In this document: in pieces, positions 62,401-64,000 of the stretch
How positions within the stretch are numbered: the first letter of the stretch is position 1
Layout of the letters: every line of letters starts with the position of its first letter
Assembly: GCA_013400975.1 (NCBI GenBank)
Contig: WBMZ01003295.1
Span: forward strand, 278,724-342,723
Length of the DNA: 64,000 nucleotides
From: Atrichornis clamosus
Lineage: Eukaryota > Chordata > Aves > Passeriformes > Menuridae
Reading direction: 5' to 3'
Program-made: the position numbers and the translations under genes
The notes under the pieces: model-generated
Databases searched by the model: none
The model's input: the letters and a program-made list of their open reading frames with translations, nothing else
What the model was told of the DNA's origin: nothing

Positions 62401-63942
62401 AGGAACATGGGGCAGACCCCCCTACCTGGAGGGCTGGGGGGGCTCAGTCAAGCTCAAGCTCTCTGCCTGCAGGTGGTATTTCAGGACGATGACCAGAGTG
62501 AGGTAGCAGGCAGCCAATGTGCCCAGGATGCTGCCAGGGCATGGGAGAGCATCAGCACACAGCCAGGAGGAAGGGAGGGGAGAATCATGGCCCCACGGGC
62601 TCCCAGGAGGAAGTGACCTGGGATACAGGGTACCTAGGGGTGGGCCACCACAGGGATCGCCCAGGTGATACCTGGAATACTTCTGGAAGCCGATCTCCCT
62701 GGGCACGGAGAGTGGGAAGATGACGAGGACACAGAGAGCCGAGAGGGTGAAGCGCTGGTCCACGTACCAGGGGAGCACCTGGGGGGCCCCGCTCAGTGTC
62801 CCATTGGGGTACAGGGAGTCACACACTGTGGGGGGCAGCGAAGGGTCAGCTGCACCTTGAAAGATGGCCCAAGGAGGTCGGGAGCATCACACCATGGCAG
62901 GACCAGGGAACCCCATGTCCTCAGAATTCCCAAGAAAACCCTAGAGGTGACCCCAGCCCACATGGGAAGACTTTCCCCTTGCCCTGGAGAGCTCCCGGCC
63001 CCAAGCAAGCCCCAAACACGGTGAGGGGAAACAACTCACGTTTCTCCAGCTGGTCACCCGCCACCCTGAGGAGAGCCACGGAGATCATGAAGAGGTTGAG
63101 GAGGAAGCAGACCTCACAGAGCTTCCCCACCGCCGCCCCGCACACCGCCCGGACCACGCCCTGGTAGGTGGGCTGGGCGCTGAGGGCCGCTGCATAGCCC
63201 AGCACCGCCAGCCCGCTCACCAGGAACACCAGCGAGCCCTGCGGGGACAGACACAGCGAGAAGCACCACACCGGCCCTCCATCACCCCCAGAGCAGAGGC
63301 GGACCCAGCAGGGCCATGGCCAGGGAGGGACCAGGTCGCCTTGTGGCCCTGGGTAAGACAGGTCGGCAAAAGGATGGAGACACAGCCTTTTGTGATACTT
63401 TGGGTTCAGATTCGAGTTTTTTGGGCATCTATGGGAGCAGACACCCATTTTACATTGAGATGAGCCACAAGCCAGTCAGTTGAGCCACAAATGTCGTTTC
63501 AGCTGCAAAGAGCATCCCTAAGGTGGCACCCCGACAGCAACCTAAGGCTGTTGCACTGCTGACCTCGCCAGGATCGGGACTGGGATGCCGTGAGAGGGGG
63601 GGTCCCCGCCAGCTTCCCGAATACCAGAGCGGGTGAATACCTCTTCCTCTGCCCCCTCCCCAGACCGGCGCCCCTCGACTCCCTCTGGGGCTGCCACTGC
63701 CCGTAGCCCCTCGCTCCCACGTCCTCCCACGCCGAGTTCCCCCTTACCAGCTCCACCAGCAGGGCGGGGACGGCCCCGCCGGCCCTGCCGAAGGCCCAGG
63801 GGAAGCTCAGCAGCCCCGCGCCCAGCGCGGACTTGAGCAGGATGAAGACGGCGCCGGCGGAGGACAGCCCGGGCGAGGAGAGCCCGGCGGAGCCCCCCGC
63901 CGCCGGCAGCAGGGGCCGGCCTTCGCCCTCCGCCCGCTCCAT
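59392..63942 (-). CDS. SLC38A8: SLC38A8, putative sodium-coupled neutral amino acid transporter 8 (complete, ten coding exons)
   Basis: SLC38A8 is a plasma-membrane amino acid/sodium symporter of the APC superfamily, reported to carry glutamine and other neutral amino acids. Human loss-of-function causes foveal hypoplasia with optic-nerve misrouting. Minus-strand exons 63748-63942, 63040-63238, 62672-62825, 62426-62530, 62067-62124, 61683-61797, 61410-61557, 61123-61322, 60887-60938 and 59392-59488 join to 1323 bases, 440 codons plus stop (human is about 435). Family marks are [20 protein letters not shown] (TM1), [93 protein letters not shown] and [11 protein letters not shown]. Hydrophobicity fits about eleven membrane spans. 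The start has a strong Kozak context (G at -3 and G at +4). The short soluble N-terminus differs from that of mammals. The gene converges with NECAB2. Confidence 0.95.
59489..60886 (-). other. SLC38A8: SLC38A8 intron 9 (1.4 kb)
   Basis: GT-AG intron (gtgagt ... tcgctgcag on the minus strand), by far the longest of the gene. It is C-rich on the plus strand with many CCCC runs. I see no repeat family or exon in it. The open frames on either strand reflect composition. Confidence 0.85.
60887..60938 (-). CDS. SLC38A8: SLC38A8 exon 9: short exon, start of TM11 region
   Basis: 52 bases between acceptor gacagcag (tandem CAGCAG) and donor aaaaa|gtgagt. In the frame set by both neighbours it encodes [16 protein letters not shown], matching human LCLICAMGVEPIGPRV. 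It ends with two bases of a Lys codon. The exon is hidden because a different frame stays open across it. An alternative acceptor at 61017 was rejected on phase and homology. Confidence 0.9.
61123..61322 (-). CDS. SLC38A8: SLC38A8 exon 8: TM9-TM10, ends at a GC donor
   Basis: Acceptor ctcccag. It encodes [15 protein letters not shown], a cytoplasmic loop, then [20 protein letters not shown] and [20 protein letters not shown]. The predicted donor is CCAG|GCAAGA, a GC donor, because it alone yields the conserved FPGLCL at the junction. A canonical GT six bases further on would be in frame but would insert two residues. Confidence 0.88.
61410..61557 (-). CDS. SLC38A8: SLC38A8 exon 7: TM7-TM8
   Basis: The acceptor is a tandem CAGCAG and the downstream AG restores the conserved GLYGYLTFG. 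Donor gggcag|gtgaga. It encodes [40 protein letters not shown] and IYPIVVLLG. The upstream AG would insert one Ala at the junction. Confidence 0.94.
61683..61797 (-). CDS. SLC38A8: SLC38A8 exon 6: TM6-TM7
   Basis: Acceptor ccttgcag and donor actg|gtaacc. It encodes [20 protein letters not shown], then [18 protein letters not shown]. It matches human [27 protein letters not shown]. It ends with one base of a Gly codon. Confidence 0.95.
62067..62124 (-). CDS. SLC38A8: SLC38A8 exon 5: TM6 start
   Basis: Acceptor tgccacag and donor cag|gtaggt, 58 bases. It encodes [19 protein letters not shown], conserved throughout this transporter branch. Because the exon ends in phase 0, the antisense-strand frame runs on into intron 5 and gives a misleadingly long open frame. 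Confidence 0.95.
62426..62530 (-). CDS. SLC38A8: SLC38A8 exon 4: TM5
   Basis: Acceptor ccctggcag and donor ccag|gtaggg. It encodes [20 protein letters not shown] followed by a polar loop [14 protein letters not shown]. The helix matches human [20 protein letters not shown]. The loop is shorter and diverged. Confidence 0.93.
62672..62825 (-). CDS. SLC38A8: SLC38A8 exon 3: extracellular loop and TM4
   Basis: Acceptor ccccacag and donor tccag|gtatca. It encodes [20 protein letters not shown] (with a possible N-glycosylation site NGT), then [20 protein letters not shown] and [10 protein letters not shown]. It matches human CDSLL...WYADQRFTL...PREIAFQKYTS. Confidence 0.95.
63040..63238 (-). CDS. 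SLC38A8: SLC38A8 exon 2: TM2-TM3
   Basis: Acceptor tgtccccgcag and donor aaac|gtgagt, phases 0 and 1. It encodes [20 protein letters not shown], then [13 protein letters not shown], then a hydrophobic stretch with [16 protein letters not shown] and GDQLEK. These are two membrane helices with the conserved YQGVV loop. Intron 1 (509 bp) holds no recognised element. Confidence 0.95.
63748..63942 (-). CDS. SLC38A8: SLC38A8 exon 1: start codon and TM1
   Basis: ATG at 63942-63940, donor ctg|gtaagg, 65 codons, phase 0. The short Gly/Pro/Ser-rich N-terminus ([17 protein letters not shown]) precedes the TM1 signature [20 protein letters not shown] and then [15 protein letters not shown]. The exon is CpG-rich, as expected for a promoter-proximal exon. 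Confidence 0.95.
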
Positions 63943-64000
63943 CGCGGCGCGTCCCGGCAGAGCTGTGGCCGGGCGGGGGAGCGCGGCCCCCTCCGCAGGG
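63943..64000 (-). promoter_or_regulatory. SLC38A8: CpG-rich SLC38A8 5' UTR / promoter edge
   Basis: The sequence upstream of the ATG is strongly GC- and CpG-rich, continuous with the CpG-dense first exon (about 63740-63942). It contains a GC box (gggcggggg on the plus strand). The window ends here, so the transcription start and any upstream 5' exon cannot be placed. Confidence 0.55.

Overview
This window is ordinary vertebrate nuclear DNA and almost certainly avian. CR1 LINE 3' ends carry the bird-type octamer tail, and one tRNA-Ile-headed SINE with a CR1-like tail resembles TguSINE1 of songbirds. That makes a passerine the best guess, made from remembered repeat sequences rather than a search. 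I see no bacterial features, CRISPR array, prophage or operon.

Two protein-coding genes can be reconstructed exon by exon, and they converge tail to tail. NECAB2 (N-terminal EF-hand calcium-binding protein 2) lies on the plus strand. Eleven coding exons (21176-58503) give the last 312 residues, from inside the first EF-hand loop to the stop codon. The N-terminal exons (probably exons 1 and 2) lie to the left of the window, so positions 1-21175 are intron. SLC38A8 (putative sodium-coupled neutral amino acid transporter) lies on the minus strand and is complete: ten coding exons (63942 down to 59392) join in frame to 440 codons plus stop. The same NECAB2/SLC38A8 neighbour pair is known from human chromosome 16q.

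Layout: 1-21175 is intron with two CR1 fragments and simple repeats. 21176-53805 holds three short NECAB2 exons separated by large AT-rich introns, with an isolated CpG island at about 28.44-28.80 kb, the SINE at 31.4 kb and a CR1 at 43.1 kb. From about 53.8 kb the sequence becomes GC-rich and compact, with eight NECAB2 exons in 4.7 kb. The two 3' ends meet at about 59.23-59.31 kb with overlapping, opposed poly(A) signals. SLC38A8 fills the remainder, and its CpG-rich 5' end reaches the right edge of the window.

Nothing here looks like a new biological system. The points worth a second look are the overlapping 3' ends, the intronic CpG island (possible internal promoter), an apparent GC-AG intron and two tandem acceptors in SLC38A8, a 26-nt microexon inside an EF-hand loop of NECAB2, a degenerate 20-bp minisatellite, and the tRNA-derived SINE. 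All exon boundaries are manual calls from splice consensus, reading phase and remembered family sequence. The long intronic and antisense open frames are not supported as genes.
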